From positions 1 to 64,000 of the forward strand of contig JAEUKK010000048.1 of the NCBI GenBank assembly GCA_016792625.1: DNA of 64,000 bases. Reading direction: 5' to 3'. Of this stretch, positions 1 through 8,137 are shown piece after piece. Made by a program: the position numbers and the translations under genes. The notes beneath the pieces were generated by a model. The model worked only from the letters and a program-made list of their open reading frames with translations, made no database searches and was not told the origin of the DNA. The DNA is from Deltaproteobacteria bacterium. Lineage in GTDB: Bacteria; Myxococcota_A; UBA796; UBA2385. How positions within the stretch are numbered: position 1 is the stretch's first letter; each line of letters starts with the position of its first letter.

Positions 1-3000
1 CGCTGGCTCTCGGTCGCCGCCCTCGAGGGGGAGCTCTACCGGCACGTCGAGCGCGTCCCCGCCGCGGCTTGGCGCGCCTGGGCCGCCGAGGACGCGCCCC
101 GGGCCACCTGGGCCGCCCGCCTCGCCGACCTCGGCCTGGCCCCCGCGGCGGTGGCCGCCACCTTAGACCGGGCCTTCGCCGACCCCGGCTGCGGCGGGAT
201 CGCCTCTTTGGACGCCGCGTGTCGGGCCACCCAGGCGATGCTGCGCGTGGGTGTGCTCCGGCCGGGCCCGCCCGCCGCCGCGGCCCTCGCCCACCTGCTC
301 GACGACCCCATCCAGCGCATCCCCATCGACGACTGGAGCGTCCAGCCCGCTGATCCCGACGAGGACGGCGCGCCGATGCTCGAGCTGCGCGCCGCGGTGC
401 TGGTCCGGGTCGAGGGCCGGGCCCCGCCTCCGCCCGACGCGCCCCCGCTCAGCCCCGAGCTGGCCGCCGCGGTGGCCGCGCCCGACCCCTCGGCGATCCG
501 CGCGCTGGCCGGGCTGCTGCGCGCCGATGGTCCGCAGCGCCCCCTCGTGATCATCGGCGGGGCGGCCATCTTGGCGGCGGGCGGCCTCGCCCAGGCCCTC
601 GCCTTGCGGGCGGCCCTCGAGCTCGGGCCCCTGCTCGCCGGCCTCGGCCAGCGCGGCGCGGGCTTGGCGGGCCTCGCCCTCGCCGCCGGCGGCCTGCTCG
701 CCGTCGAGCTCGCCGTGCAGCTCGCCGCCCGGGGGGCCGGCCAGGCCCTCGAGCTGCGGCTGCGGGTCGCCTTGCACGAGAAGCTGCCCCGGCTCGAAGA
801 CCGCTACCTGAGCAGCCGCCCGGCCAGCGATCTGGCGGCGCGGGCCCACGCCCTGCACGCGGTGCGGGCCCTGCCCGAGCTCGGCGCCCAGCTCGTGCGG
901 GCCCTGGCCAGCCTGGGCGCGGCGGCCGGCGGGCTGCTGCTGCTGCGCCCGGCGGCGGCCCCGCTGGTGCTGCTCGCGGTGGGGGTGGCCGCGGGCCTGC
1001 CCTTGCTGCTCCAGGCCCCGCTCACCGAGCTCGATCACCGCTGGAAGGCGCAGTCTGCCTCGCTCTCGCGCTACCTCTTCGACGCGCTCGCCGGCCGCGC
1101 CCCCCTGCGCAGCCACGGCGCCGGCGGGGCCCTGCGCCGCCTGCACGAAGAGCAGCTCGTGCACTGGGTGCGCACCGGGCGCGCGGCGCTGACCGCCACC
1201 AGCGGGGCCGAGCTGCTGATGGGCCTCTGCGGCGCGCTGCTCTCGGCGGCCCTGCTGCTTGGTTTTGTCGGCGAGGCCCCGGGCGGCGGCCTGCTGCTGG
1301 CGGTGGTCTGGGCCCTGCAGCTGCCCGCGCTCGGCCAAGACCTCGGCCAGCTCGCCCGCCAAACCCCGGGGATCAGCAACTTGGTGCGGCGTTTGGTCGA
1401 GCCCCTGGGCGCGGTCGAGGACCCGCGGGCGGCGCCAGCGGGCGCGGCCGCCGCTGCGGATGCTGTCGTTGGCGTCGCTTTCGCGGAGGACGGACCTGAC
1501 CCAGCCGCCGCTGCGGCCAGCTCCGCCGGAGCGGCCGCTGCGGAGGACGCCGCCCACCGCACCTCTGCCGCCACGGGCGCGGATCAGGGCGCCCGCCGCG
1601 GGGTCACCCTCCGCCTCCTTGGCGTGGACGTGATCGCCGCCGGCCACACCGTGCTCGAGGGCGTCGACCTCGAGGTGCCGCCAGGCGCCCAGGTCGCGGT
1701 GGTCGGCGAGAGCGGCGCGGGCAAAAGCACCCTGCTCGGCCTGCTCCTCGGCTGGACCGCGCCGGCGGCCGGGGCGCTGACCGTCGATCGGGCGCCGCTC
1801 GACGCGGCGGGGCTGGCCGCGCTGCGCGCGCGCACGGCCTGGGTCGACCCGGCGGTCCAGCTCTGGAACGAGCCGCTGATCGACAACCTCGACTATGGCG
1901 CCCCCGATGACGCCGCCCCAGTGGGCGCGGCCATCGCCGCCGCCGACCTGCACAGCGTGCTCGAGGGCCTTCCCGAGGGCCTCGCCGCCCTCATCGGCGA
2001 GGGCGGGGCCCTGCTCAGCGGCGGAGAGGGCCAGCGCCTGCGCCTCGCCCGGGCCCTGCGCCGCCAAGACGCCGATCTGGTGCTGCTTGACGAGCCCTTC
2101 CGCGGGCTCGCGCGCCCGCAGCGCGCGGCTCTGCTCGGCGCCGCGCGCCGCTGGTGGGCCGGCGCGACGCTGCTCTGCGTCAGCCACGACCTGCTCGATA
2201 CGACCGGCTTCGACCGGGTGCTGGTCTTCGCAGGGGGCCGGCTGGTCGAGGATGGCGCGCCAGAGGCGCTGCTCGCGATGGGGGGCGAGTACGCGAGGTT
2301 GATGGAAGCCGAGCGGGCGGCCCGGGCTGCGCTCGCCCCGGGGGCTGGCTGGGGGCGGCTGTGGCTGGTCGATGGCCGCATCGAGAGAGGGGAGGGGACA
2401 CTCCGAAGTTTTGATGAGGATGACGCGCAGCGCGCCAATCCGGTGCCCGCAGAAGGAGGGGTTGCCTCCTCTGACCCGGCGGGTGTTGCGGTTTTGGCCG
2501 CTGGCCCAGGATCAGGTCGGCTTCTGTTGCGCCGGCCGGCGCTCAGGTCGGGTGGGCGGGTGCGCGTCGCGCGTCGATTGCGCCGACCAGCACGATCATG
2601 TGCAGTGATGCCGGGGGCGGTCCCCGCCCCCGGGCCCGCGATGCAACATGGCATGCGTGGCCCCTTGGCTCCCCCGCCAAGGGGCCCCAGGTCAAAAGAC
2701 CGGGCGGGCAGGCTTCGCGCGGCGCATGGCAGCGCCGCGCGCCAGCCCGCAAAGGCCCCCCTTTGGAAACCCCCCAATGCGACGCGACCCGCTGCTGCTG
2801 TGGGCGATGAACAGGTCGCCGCGAAAGCCTCGGCTGCTGCAGGTGGATTGGAACCCGCTTCGAGGTCGTTGGGCCAGTCTCGGGGCATCGGCGAAGATGG
2901 CGTGCAGCGCGCCGATCTTGGTTCGGCGGTCGGAGAGGCTGGCGCTGCTGGCTCGGCGGTCTCGGGTTCTGGGGCCGTAGGCCCGGGCGCAGGGCGACGT

Positions 3001-5394
3001 GTCGACGAAATTGATGCGCAGCGCGCCGGTCTGGCGCCGTCCGGTGGGGGTGCTGGCGCCGCTGGCTCGGCGGTCTCGGGCGTCAGGGCCGCAGGCCCTG
3101 GGGCGGTTCGCGGTGCCGACGAAGATGACCGGCAGCGCGCCAATCCTGTGCCCGCCGCGGTAGGGGCTGGCGCTGCCGGCTCGGCGCTCTCGGGTGTTGG
3201 GGCCGTAGGCCCTGGCGCCGCTCGACGTATCGACGAAGATGACGTGCAGCGCGCCAATCCGGTGCCCGCAGAAGGAAGAGCTGCCCCCGCTGACCCGGCG
3301 CTGGCTGCCGCGCGCTGGCCGGCGGAGGCCCTGCCGGCCGCGGTGGCGGCGCTGGCCACGGCGGTGGGCGCGGTCGCGGTCGAGGGCGCGCTGCCGCCGG
3401 GCCCGCCGCCTGGCGCGGCGGCCGCGGCGGTGGAGGCTTGGCTCTGCGCCTTGGCCGCTTGGCGCGGGGCCGAGGCGCTGCCGGTCAGCGCGCCGCCCGG
3501 GGGGCTCGACGCGCTGCTGGTGGGCGGCGCTCCGGCCCTGCTTTGGTGGGGGGATCGGCCGCAGGATGGCGCGCTGCTGCTGATCGGCGCGCGGGGCGGC
3601 GCGGTGGAGCTGCTCGGGCCCGACCTGCGGCCGGTGCGTGTGCCGGTCGCGGCCGTGGGGGCCCACCTGCGCGCCCGCCTGCCGGCGCAGCTGCGCGCGG
3701 GGGTCGAGCAGCTGCTCGCCGCCGCGCCCCCCGCAGGCGACCCCAGGGAGGCCCGGGCCCGGCTCTTGGCCCTGCGCGGCGCCGATCAGGCGCTCGCGGT
3801 GGGCCTGCTGCTGCGGCTGCCGCCTTCGGCCCCGCTCTGGGCGGTGCTGCGCCACAACGGCCTGCTGCGGGGCGCCTTGCTCATCGGCCTTGGCCACGCG
3901 GCGGAGGTGGGCGCAGCGGTGGGCGGGGCCGCCCTGCTCGCCCGCGGGGCCCTGGTCGGGCAGCTCGCCGCCGGCTGGCTCGCGGGCTGGGCGCTGCTCG
4001 CGCTCGGGGCGGCCCTGCTGCGCGGCGCGGTGCTCTGGGCCGAGGGGGCCTGGGCCCTGCGCCTCGGCGCCCTGCTGCGCCGGCGGCTGCTCGTCGGGGC
4101 GCTGCACCTGCCCGCCGATCAGGTGCGGCGGGCCGGCTTGGGCCAGCTGCTCGGCACCACCCTCGAGGCCGAGGCCCTCGACGCCCTGGGCCCGGCGGGC
4201 GGCGCGCTGGCCCTCTTCGCGCTGCTTGAGCTCGGCGCGGCGCTGGCCCTGCTGCTGGCCGGCGTCGGGGGCCTGCCCCACGCCCTCGCATTGCTGGCGT
4301 GGAGCCTCGGGGTCAGCGTCGGGGTCGTGATCTTCGCCCGCCGCCGCGCCGCCTGGAGCGCCGGCCGCCTGCGCCTGACCCACCGCTTGGTCGAGTCCTT
4401 GGTCGGCCACCGCACCCGGCTCGCCCAAGAGCTGCCCGGGCGTTGGCACCTGCGCGAAGATGACGCGCTGCGCGCCCACCAGGCGGCCGCCGCGCCGATG
4501 GATCGGGCCGCGGGCCTGCTCTCGGCTCTCGCCCCCGGCGGCTGGACCGCGCTCGGCCTCGCCGCCTTAGGGCCGGCGGCGCTCTCGGGCGCCCCGCCGG
4601 CCACCTTGGCCCTCGGCTTGGCCGGGGTGATCGCCGGGGCGGGCGCGCTGCGCAAGCTCGGCTGGGGGGCCGCCGCGCTGATCGACGCCGGGGTGGCCTT
4701 CGCCCAGGTGCGCCCGCTGCTGTCGGCGGCGGCGGCGGCTGCGCGCCCGCCGCGCCCGCGCCCCCTGCCCGCGGCGCCGGTCGAGGCCCCGCTCGAGGCC
4801 CGCGGCCTGCGCCTGCGGCATGGCGGCCGGGCCCGCCCGACCCTCGACGGCGTCGATCTGCGCCTGCAGCGCGGGGATCACCTGCTGCTGCTCGGCCCCT
4901 CAGGCGCGGGCAAAAGCACCCTCGCAGCCGTGCTCGCCGGCGCCCGCGCCCCCGACGCCGGCCTGCTGCTGGCCGGCGGCCTAGACCCCCGCGCGCTCGG
5001 CCCCGCGGGCTGGCGGGCCGCGGTGGGCCTCGTGCCCCAGTTTCACGAGAACCACGTCTTCGCCACCACCTTGGCCTTCAACCTGCTGCTCGGCCAAGAC
5101 TGGCCCCCCGCGCCCGAGGCCCTCGACGCCGCCGAGGAGCTCTGCGAGGCCCTCGGCTTAGGGCCCCTGCTGCGCCGAATGCCCGGCGGCCTGCTGCAGC
5201 TCGTCGGCGAGACCGGCTGGCGCCTCTCGCACGGCGAGCAGAGCCGCGTCTTCCTGGCCCGCGGCCTGCTCTCTGGCGCCCAGCTCATCGTCTTCGATGA
5301 GAGCTTGGGCGCGCTCGACCCCGCCACCCTGACCCGCTGCCTCGACGTGATCCGCGCCCGCGCCCCCGCCGCGATCCTCATCGCACATCCATAA
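1..5394 (+). CDS. Fused double ABC transporter (NHLM/bacteriocin-exporter-like), 5' truncated by window
   Basis: The reading frame is already open at base 1, so the true start lies upstream; 1797 residues are visible. Module 1: hydrophobic membrane domain about residues 180-465, then an ATPase with Walker A GESGAGKST (about 568), signature LLSGGEGQRLRLARAL and Walker B LVLLDEPF. Residues about 797-1100 are a low-complexity repeat insert. Module 2: N-terminal soluble part, membrane domain about 1280-1567, Walker A GPSGAGKST, signature LSHGEQSRVFLARGL, Walker B LIVFDES. Each module looks like one chain of the paired NHLM peptide exporters (family knowledge), so the protein would export a leader peptide or peptide-like product. 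Oddity: the chain stops right after the H-loop (LIAHP), losing the usual C-terminal tail of the ATPase. Substrate is unknown. Confidence 0.8.
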   Translation, partial: RWLSVAALEGELYRHVERVPAAAWRAWAAEDAPRATWAARLADLGLAPAAVAATLDRAFADPGCGGIASLDAACRATQAMLRVGVLRPGPPAAAALAHLLDDPIQRIPIDDWSVQPADPDEDGAPMLELRAAVLVRVEGRAPPPPDAPPLSPELAAAVAAPDPSAIRALAGLLRADGPQRPLVIIGGAAILAAGGLAQALALRAALELGPLLAGLGQRGAGLAGLALAAGGLLAVELAVQLAARGAGQALELRLRVALHEKLPRLEDRYLSSRPASDLAARAHALHAVRALPELGAQLVRALASLGAAAGGLLLLRPAAAPLVLLAVGVAAGLPLLLQAPLTELDHRWKAQSASLSRYLFDALAGRAPLRSHGAGGALRRLHEEQLVHWVRTGRAALTATSGAELLMGLCGALLSAALLLGFVGEAPGGGLLLAVVWALQLPALGQDLGQLARQTPGISNLVRRLVEPLGAVEDPRAAPAGAAAAADAVVGVAFAEDGPDPAAAAASSAGAAAAEDAAHRTSAATGADQGARRGVTLRLLGVDVIAAGHTVLEGVDLEVPPGAQVAVVGESGAGKSTLLGLLLGWTAPAAGALTVDRAPLDAAGLAALRARTAWVDPAVQLWNEPLIDNLDYGAPDDAAPVGAAIAAADLHSVLEGLPEGLAALIGEGGALLSGGEGQRLRLARALRRQDADLVLLDEPFRGLARPQRAALLGAARRWWAGATLLCVSHDLLDTTGFDRVLVFAGGRLVEDGAPEALLAMGGEYARLMEAERAARAALAPGAGWGRLWLVDGRIERGEGTLRSFDEDDAQRANPVPAEGGVASSDPAGVAVLAAGPGSGRLLLRRPALRSGGRVRVARRLRRPARSCAVMPGAVPAPGPAMQHGMRGPLAPPPRGPRSKDRAGRLRAAHGSAARQPAKAPLWKPPNATRPAAAVGDEQVAAKASAAAGGLEPASRSLGQSRGIGEDGVQRADLGSAVGEAGAAGSAVSGSGAVGPGAGRRVDEIDAQRAGLAPSGGGAGAAGSAVSGVRAAGPGAVRGADEDDRQRANPVPAAVGAGAAGSALSGVGAVGPGAARRIDEDDVQRANPVPAEGRAAPADPALAAARWPAEALPAAVAALATAVGAVAVEGALPPGPPPGAAAAAVEAWLCALAAWRGAEALPVSAPPGGLDALLVGGAPALLWWGDRPQDGALLLIGARGGAVELLGPDLRPVRVPVAAVGAHLRARLPAQLRAGVEQLLAAAPPAGDPREARARLLALRGADQALAVGLLLRLPPSAPLWAVLRHNGLLRGALLIGLGHAAEVGAAVGGAALLARGALVGQLAAGWLAGWALLALGAALLRGAVLWAEGAWALRLGALLRRRLLVGALHLPADQVRRAGLGQLLGTTLEAEALDALGPAGGALALFALLELGAALALLLAGVGGLPHALALLAWSLGVSVGVVIFARRRAAWSAGRLRLTHRLVESLVGHRTRLAQELPGRWHLREDDALRAHQAAAAPMDRAAGLLSALAPGGWTALGLAALGPAALSGAPPATLALGLAGVIAGAGALRKLGWGAAALIDAGVAFAQVRPLLSAAAAAARPPRPRPLPAAPVEAPLEARGLRLRHGGRARPTLDGVDLRLQRGDHLLLLGPSGAGKSTLAAVLAGARAPDAGLLLAGGLDPRALGPAGWRAAVGLVPQFHENHVFATTLAFNLLLGQDWPPAPEALDAAEELCEALGLGPLLRRMPGGLLQLVGETGWRLSHGEQSRVFLARGLLSGAQLIVFDESLGALDPATLTRCLDVIRARAPAAILIAHP
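2608..2845 (+). repeat. Dispersed repeat, copy 1, lying in frame inside the ABC transporter
   Basis: This stretch reappears inverted at about 5466-5655. Positions 2705-2752 match the reverse complement of 5559-5606 over 48 bp without a mismatch, and flanking blocks (the GGAAACCCCC segment near 2765 and the CGCCGCGAA-GCCTCGGCTGCTG segment near 2817) are also conserved in order. The core holds a perfect 10-bp stem (2716-2725 with 2732-2741) around a 6-nt loop, as in palindromic interspersed repeats. It is translated in the transporter frame without a stop, so it encodes part of the linker between the two modules. Confidence 0.8.
2887..3228 (+). repeat. Three tandem 114-bp repeats in the transporter linker
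   Basis: Three consecutive 114-bp units (2887-3000, 3001-3114, 3115-3228) each encode 38 residues with a D-E-x-D-x-QRA start, a GAAGSA(V/L)SG centre and a GPGA end. Partial units with the first part of the repeat flank the array at 2410-2457 and 3229-3276. Unit length is a multiple of three, so gain or loss of units would keep the frame. The repeats are diverged in sequence. They are Ala/Gly/Asp-rich and probably form a flexible linker. Confidence 0.8.
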
Positions 5395-5416
5395 CATGAT
5401 GGTTACGTTATGTTAT
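5391..5416. repeat. AT-rich inverted repeat overlapping the transporter stop codon
   Basis: ATAACAT (5391-5397) and ATGTTAT (5410-5416) form a 7-bp inverted repeat around a 12-nt spacer, directly over the TAA stop of the transporter. It is strikingly AT-rich in this genome. It could be a junction scar or protein-binding site; it lacks the GC stem and U-tract of an intrinsic terminator. Function is unknown. Confidence 0.4.
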
Positions 5417-5465
5417 ATGTGTATCAGACGCGAAACGCCCCGCCCAACGCTGCGCAACCGCCTCC

Positions 5466-5655
5466 GCCCACCCGCAGCAGCCGAGGCCTTCGCGGCGACA
5501 CCTTCGACCAAACCGAAGCACCGGACCGCGCCGATCTGGGGGTTTCCAAAGGGGGCCATTGCGGGCTGGCGCGCGGCGCTGCCATGCGCCGCGCGAAGCC
5601 TGCCCGCCGGCCCCTTGGCCGGGGGCCTGGGGGTCGGAGACCCCCGGCATCCATG
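5466..5655 (-). repeat. Dispersed repeat, copy 2, inverted relative to copy 1
   Basis: This is the reverse complement of the repeat at 2608-2845, with the longest identical block at 5559-5606. A GGGGGTC/GACCCCC hairpin lies near its outer end (about 5627-5645). It lies in the intergenic space just past the transporter stop. The rest of 5395-5967 holds an AT-richer strip (about 5770-5835) and GC hairpins, and no convincing gene. Confidence 0.75.
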
Positions 5656-5928
5656 GTAAAACAGCGAGTTGACCGCGCGAACAGCCTCGTCAGCCCGATG
5701 ACGCACAGCGGCCAGAGCGGGAACAGCCTGGTCAAGCGGACCAGCCCGGTCCGGCGACCCGCCATCTGGCGCCGCCCAAACCAGACCAGACCAATCCAAA
5801 CAAGACAGAACCAAAAACAAACGAAATAGACTAAAAGCCGCGCAGCGCCAGGGGGCCGGAGCGGCCGCGCAGCGGGTCGCCCCCAAGGCGACGGAGCGGC
5901 CCCGCCGCGACCCGCGCAGGCACCCGGT

Positions 5929-5946
5929 CGCGGGCGCCCGCCCGCG
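5929..5946 (-). terminator. Putative terminator hairpin of the minus-strand four-gene operon
   Basis: CGCGGGC (5929-5935) and GCCCGCG (5940-5946) form a 7-bp GC stem with a GCCC loop, 22 nt past the stop of the last gene of the operon on the minus strand. A longer 9-bp pair (5872-5880 with 5907-5915) follows. There is no U-tract, so this is a structural guess. Confidence 0.35.
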
Positions 5947-5967
5947 AGGCGCCCAGCCCCTGCCTTG

Positions 5968-6474
5968 TCAGCGCAGCAGCGTCATCTCGACCGCGCAGCT
6001 GACCAGCGCGCCGCTGCCCGCCCCCTCGCCTTGCCAAGTGCCGGGGACGCTGAGCTGCACGTCGTCTTCGCTGACCAGCTCGAGCTGGCCGCCGGTCGTG
6101 TTGTCGGTGACCATCATCACCGTTGACTCGCCCAGGACCACCCGGGTGGTGAAGTCTTCGCGGCCCGACATCTCCCAGTCGCCCTCAAAAAGGACTGGGT
6201 CGGGGTTGGGGTAGACCTCGACCGTGCCCGAGGTGGTGGGGATGAGGTCGTAGCGCAGCAGCACGTCGGTGTAGTCGCCGCCGTCTGAGATGACCTGCAT
6301 CCACCCGGCGTCGTCGACCACAATGGTGTCTTGGCCCTCGATCTCGAGGCGCAGGGCGGTGATGTCCCACCAGCCGAGCGGCTCGAAGCGACAGCCCCCG
6401 AGCAGGGGGAGGCCGAGCAGCAGCGCGCCCAGGGGGAGGGCCCCAAGGGGGAGAGGTCTAGCGTGCGGGCGCAT
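5968..6474 (-). CDS. Beta-rich lipoprotein, fourth gene of operon copy A
   Basis: A 168-residue protein with a lipoprotein signal peptide (lipobox LLGGC), followed by a hydrophilic, strand-rich body with little helix. The ATG at 6474 is chosen because it shares one base with the stop of the upstream gene (TGATG), exactly as in the paralogous operon; an in-frame TTG lies one codon upstream. It is paralogous in position and in the start of the mature region (GGCR/GGCV...W-DI-LRL-L, DDAGW or DEDAGW) to the lipoprotein at 18080-18556. Family not recognised. Probably an envelope protein made together with the 423-residue partner. Confidence 0.75.
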   Translation of the reverse strand: MRPHARPLPLGALPLGALLLGLPLLGGCRFEPLGWWDITALRLEIEGQDTIVVDDAGWMQVISDGGDYTDVLLRYDLIPTTSGTVEVYPNPDPVLFEGDWEMSGREDFTTRVVLGESTVMMVTDNTTGGQLELVSEDDVQLSVPGTWQGEGAGSGALVSCAVEMTLLR

Positions 6475-7745
6475 CAAAAGGCCCCCTCAAAGTGCAGCGA
6501 CCAGGACGAGACGTTCGTCGCGAAGGGGTAGAGGGCCAGCAGCTCGGGGTCGTTGAACAGCACCGAGCCACCGCCCCCCATCTTGCCGTCTTTGCTGCGG
6601 GCCCGCCCCTCGACCCGCGCCGAGAAGTAGGTGCCCCCATCCACGCCGAGGATGGGCTGGGCGGGCAGGTTGACCACGCCCACCTGGCCGAGGAAGCCCT
6701 CGCCGGCCTGGCCGTCGCGGGTCGCCCGAAAGCCCTTGCTGTGCAGGCCCGCCGCGGCGAGGTGCAGCTGGCTGACCGGGCGGGTGGCCATGGCCACGCG
6801 CAGATCGACGAGGTCGGCGATGTCTTCTTGTTCGACGTGCAGGGTGCGCAGGCGCCCGACCCCGCCCAAGACCCCGTCGAGGCCGCCGTCGGCCGCCGAC
6901 GCGGCCACGCTCTCGACCACCGGGGGGCCAAAGCTCAGGTCGCGCAAAAATACGCTCGACATGCCCAAGGGCTCGGCGAGCTTCTTGAGCGGCATGCGCC
7001 GGCCGCCGGCCCAGAGCTGGCCCAGCCAGCCGGCCGCAGAGGGGCGGACCACGCCTGAGATGCCGAGCCCGACGGTGTCTTCGCCCACGTCGAGGTAGAG
7101 GCCGCGGCTGCCCGCCCAGCCCAGGCGGGCGTAGCCGTGGGGGCCCTCGTAGCGACCGCCGGCGATCCAGTCCATCGCAAAGGCGCTGGCCCCCTCTTGG
7201 GTGGCCCAGCCCCGCGAGATCGGCGCCAGGGCCGCGATGCTGCCCGCGTACATGGGCACGGCGCCGACCCACAACATGCCGCGCAAGAAGGGGTTGGGGT
7301 AGGCGAGCTGGCCGAAGGTGACCGAGGAGCTGTAGAACAGGCCCCACTTGCCCCAATTGCCGGCCACGCCGATGTTCCCGGCCTGCATGTCGAGGGGGCG
7401 CACCTGCACGCGGTAGTTGCTCGGGCAGTTGCCATTGCCCTCGGCGCCTGGGTCGGCGGTGACCACAGATGCGGCGTTGAAGGTGAAGGTCCAGCGAAAT
7501 GCGGCGACCCCGCCCTCTTCTTCGGCGCCTTTGCGGCGGGCGGCGGGGAAGAGCGTGCGCTCGGCGAAGGCGGTGGCGCTCCAGGTATTTTGGTTGGTCT
7601 GCAGCGCGTCGCGGGCGTTCTCAAAGCCGGCGGTGCCGGCGATGGGGTTGCCGCCGTTGAGGTCACAGTCGGTGCCCTCGGGCCGCAGAAAGCCGTCGTC
7701 TTTGGCCTGGGCGAAGCCAATGAGCAGCAGCAGGGCGGCGCTCAT
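6474..7745 (-). CDS. Exported 423-residue protein, third gene of operon copy A
   Basis: The start at 7745 gives a short signal peptide (MSAALLLLIGFAQA) and an ATGA overlap with the upstream stop. The mature protein has an N-terminal block IAGTAGFENARDALQTNQNT and a mid block RPLDMQAGNIGV, and ends with LFNDPELLALYPFA. All three blocks recur in the paralogue at 16809-18080, which has exactly the same length. The many Gly/aromatic strands suggest an outer-membrane or periplasmic beta structure, but this is inference. No known family recognised. Confidence 0.75.
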   Translation of the reverse strand: MSAALLLLIGFAQAKDDGFLRPEGTDCDLNGGNPIAGTAGFENARDALQTNQNTWSATAFAERTLFPAARRKGAEEEGGVAAFRWTFTFNAASVVTADPGAEGNGNCPSNYRVQVRPLDMQAGNIGVAGNWGKWGLFYSSSVTFGQLAYPNPFLRGMLWVGAVPMYAGSIAALAPISRGWATQEGASAFAMDWIAGGRYEGPHGYARLGWAGSRGLYLDVGEDTVGLGISGVVRPSAAGWLGQLWAGGRRMPLKKLAEPLGMSSVFLRDLSFGPPVVESVAASAADGGLDGVLGGVGRLRTLHVEQEDIADLVDLRVAMATRPVSQLHLAAAGLHSKGFRATRDGQAGEGFLGQVGVVNLPAQPILGVDGGTYFSARVEGRARSKDGKMGGGGSVLFNDPELLALYPFATNVSSWSLHFEGAF

Positions 7746-8137
7746 TCGGCACCCCCGGCCTGCGCGCCCTCGGCTTCGATCACATAGGCGCAGCCCTCGT
7801 CGAGCGCGAGCCAAGCGTCGAGGTCATCGCCCAGCTCGGCCACCGTCTCGCAGGGTAGGTTGCGAATGGTAAAGGCGCAAGAGAACAGGTCTTCGGGGGG
7901 TGTATTGCCCAGGCGCTCGTCGTCGGCGGCCCACTCGACGCAGGTGATCTGGTCGGTGAAGTCTTCGTAGCGGGCGTTGGCCAGCGCCACATCGCCGGTG
8001 CAGGCATGGGTGCGGGCGGCGATGGCCCAGCCCACCTCTTTGCAAGGCTGGTCGCCGGGCATCGGCTCGATGAGGGTGCAGCCGGTCAGGGCGGCGAAGA
8101 GGGCGAAGGTCGGTGGGGGTGCGGTGCGCGCGCTCAT
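7742..8137 (-). CDS. Small cysteine-containing lipoprotein, second gene of operon copy A
   Basis: A 131-residue lipoprotein (lipobox ALTGC) starting at the ATG that overlaps the upstream stop by four bases. The mature part carries conserved blocks shared with 16405-16812: C-x-E-x-G-x-AIA, ACTGD, RYEDF-x-DQ, PEDL-(F/Y)-x-CA, and late cysteines, suggesting disulfides in the periplasm. Family not recognised. Its place between the VHL-like lipoprotein and the 423-residue protein is the same in both operon copies. Confidence 0.75.
   Translation of the reverse strand: MSARTAPPPTFALFAALTGCTLIEPMPGDQPCKEVGWAIAARTHACTGDVALANARYEDFTDQITCVEWAADDERLGNTPPEDLFSCAFTIRNLPCETVAELGDDLDAWLALDEGCAYVIEAEGAQAGGAE

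Noticed and set aside
163-2187. A 674-residue open frame on the minus strand opposite the ABC transporter
   Set aside because: It is a shadow of GC-rich coding sequence: Gln/Arg/Gly-rich, no motifs, and the plus frame has clear Walker and signature motifs.
2692-4479. Minus-strand open frame containing repeated RIGALHVIFVDT-type segments
   Set aside because: The repetition comes from the tandem DNA repeat read backwards; the rest is a shadow of the transporter module.
5391-5416. AT-rich inverted repeat as an intrinsic terminator
   Set aside because: No GC-rich stem and no U-tract; kept only as a repeat of unknown role.
5410-5829. Plus-strand 139-residue open frame after the transporter
   Set aside because: It starts in the AT-rich repeat and is mostly the dispersed repeat plus A/C-rich sequence; no domain or credible start site.
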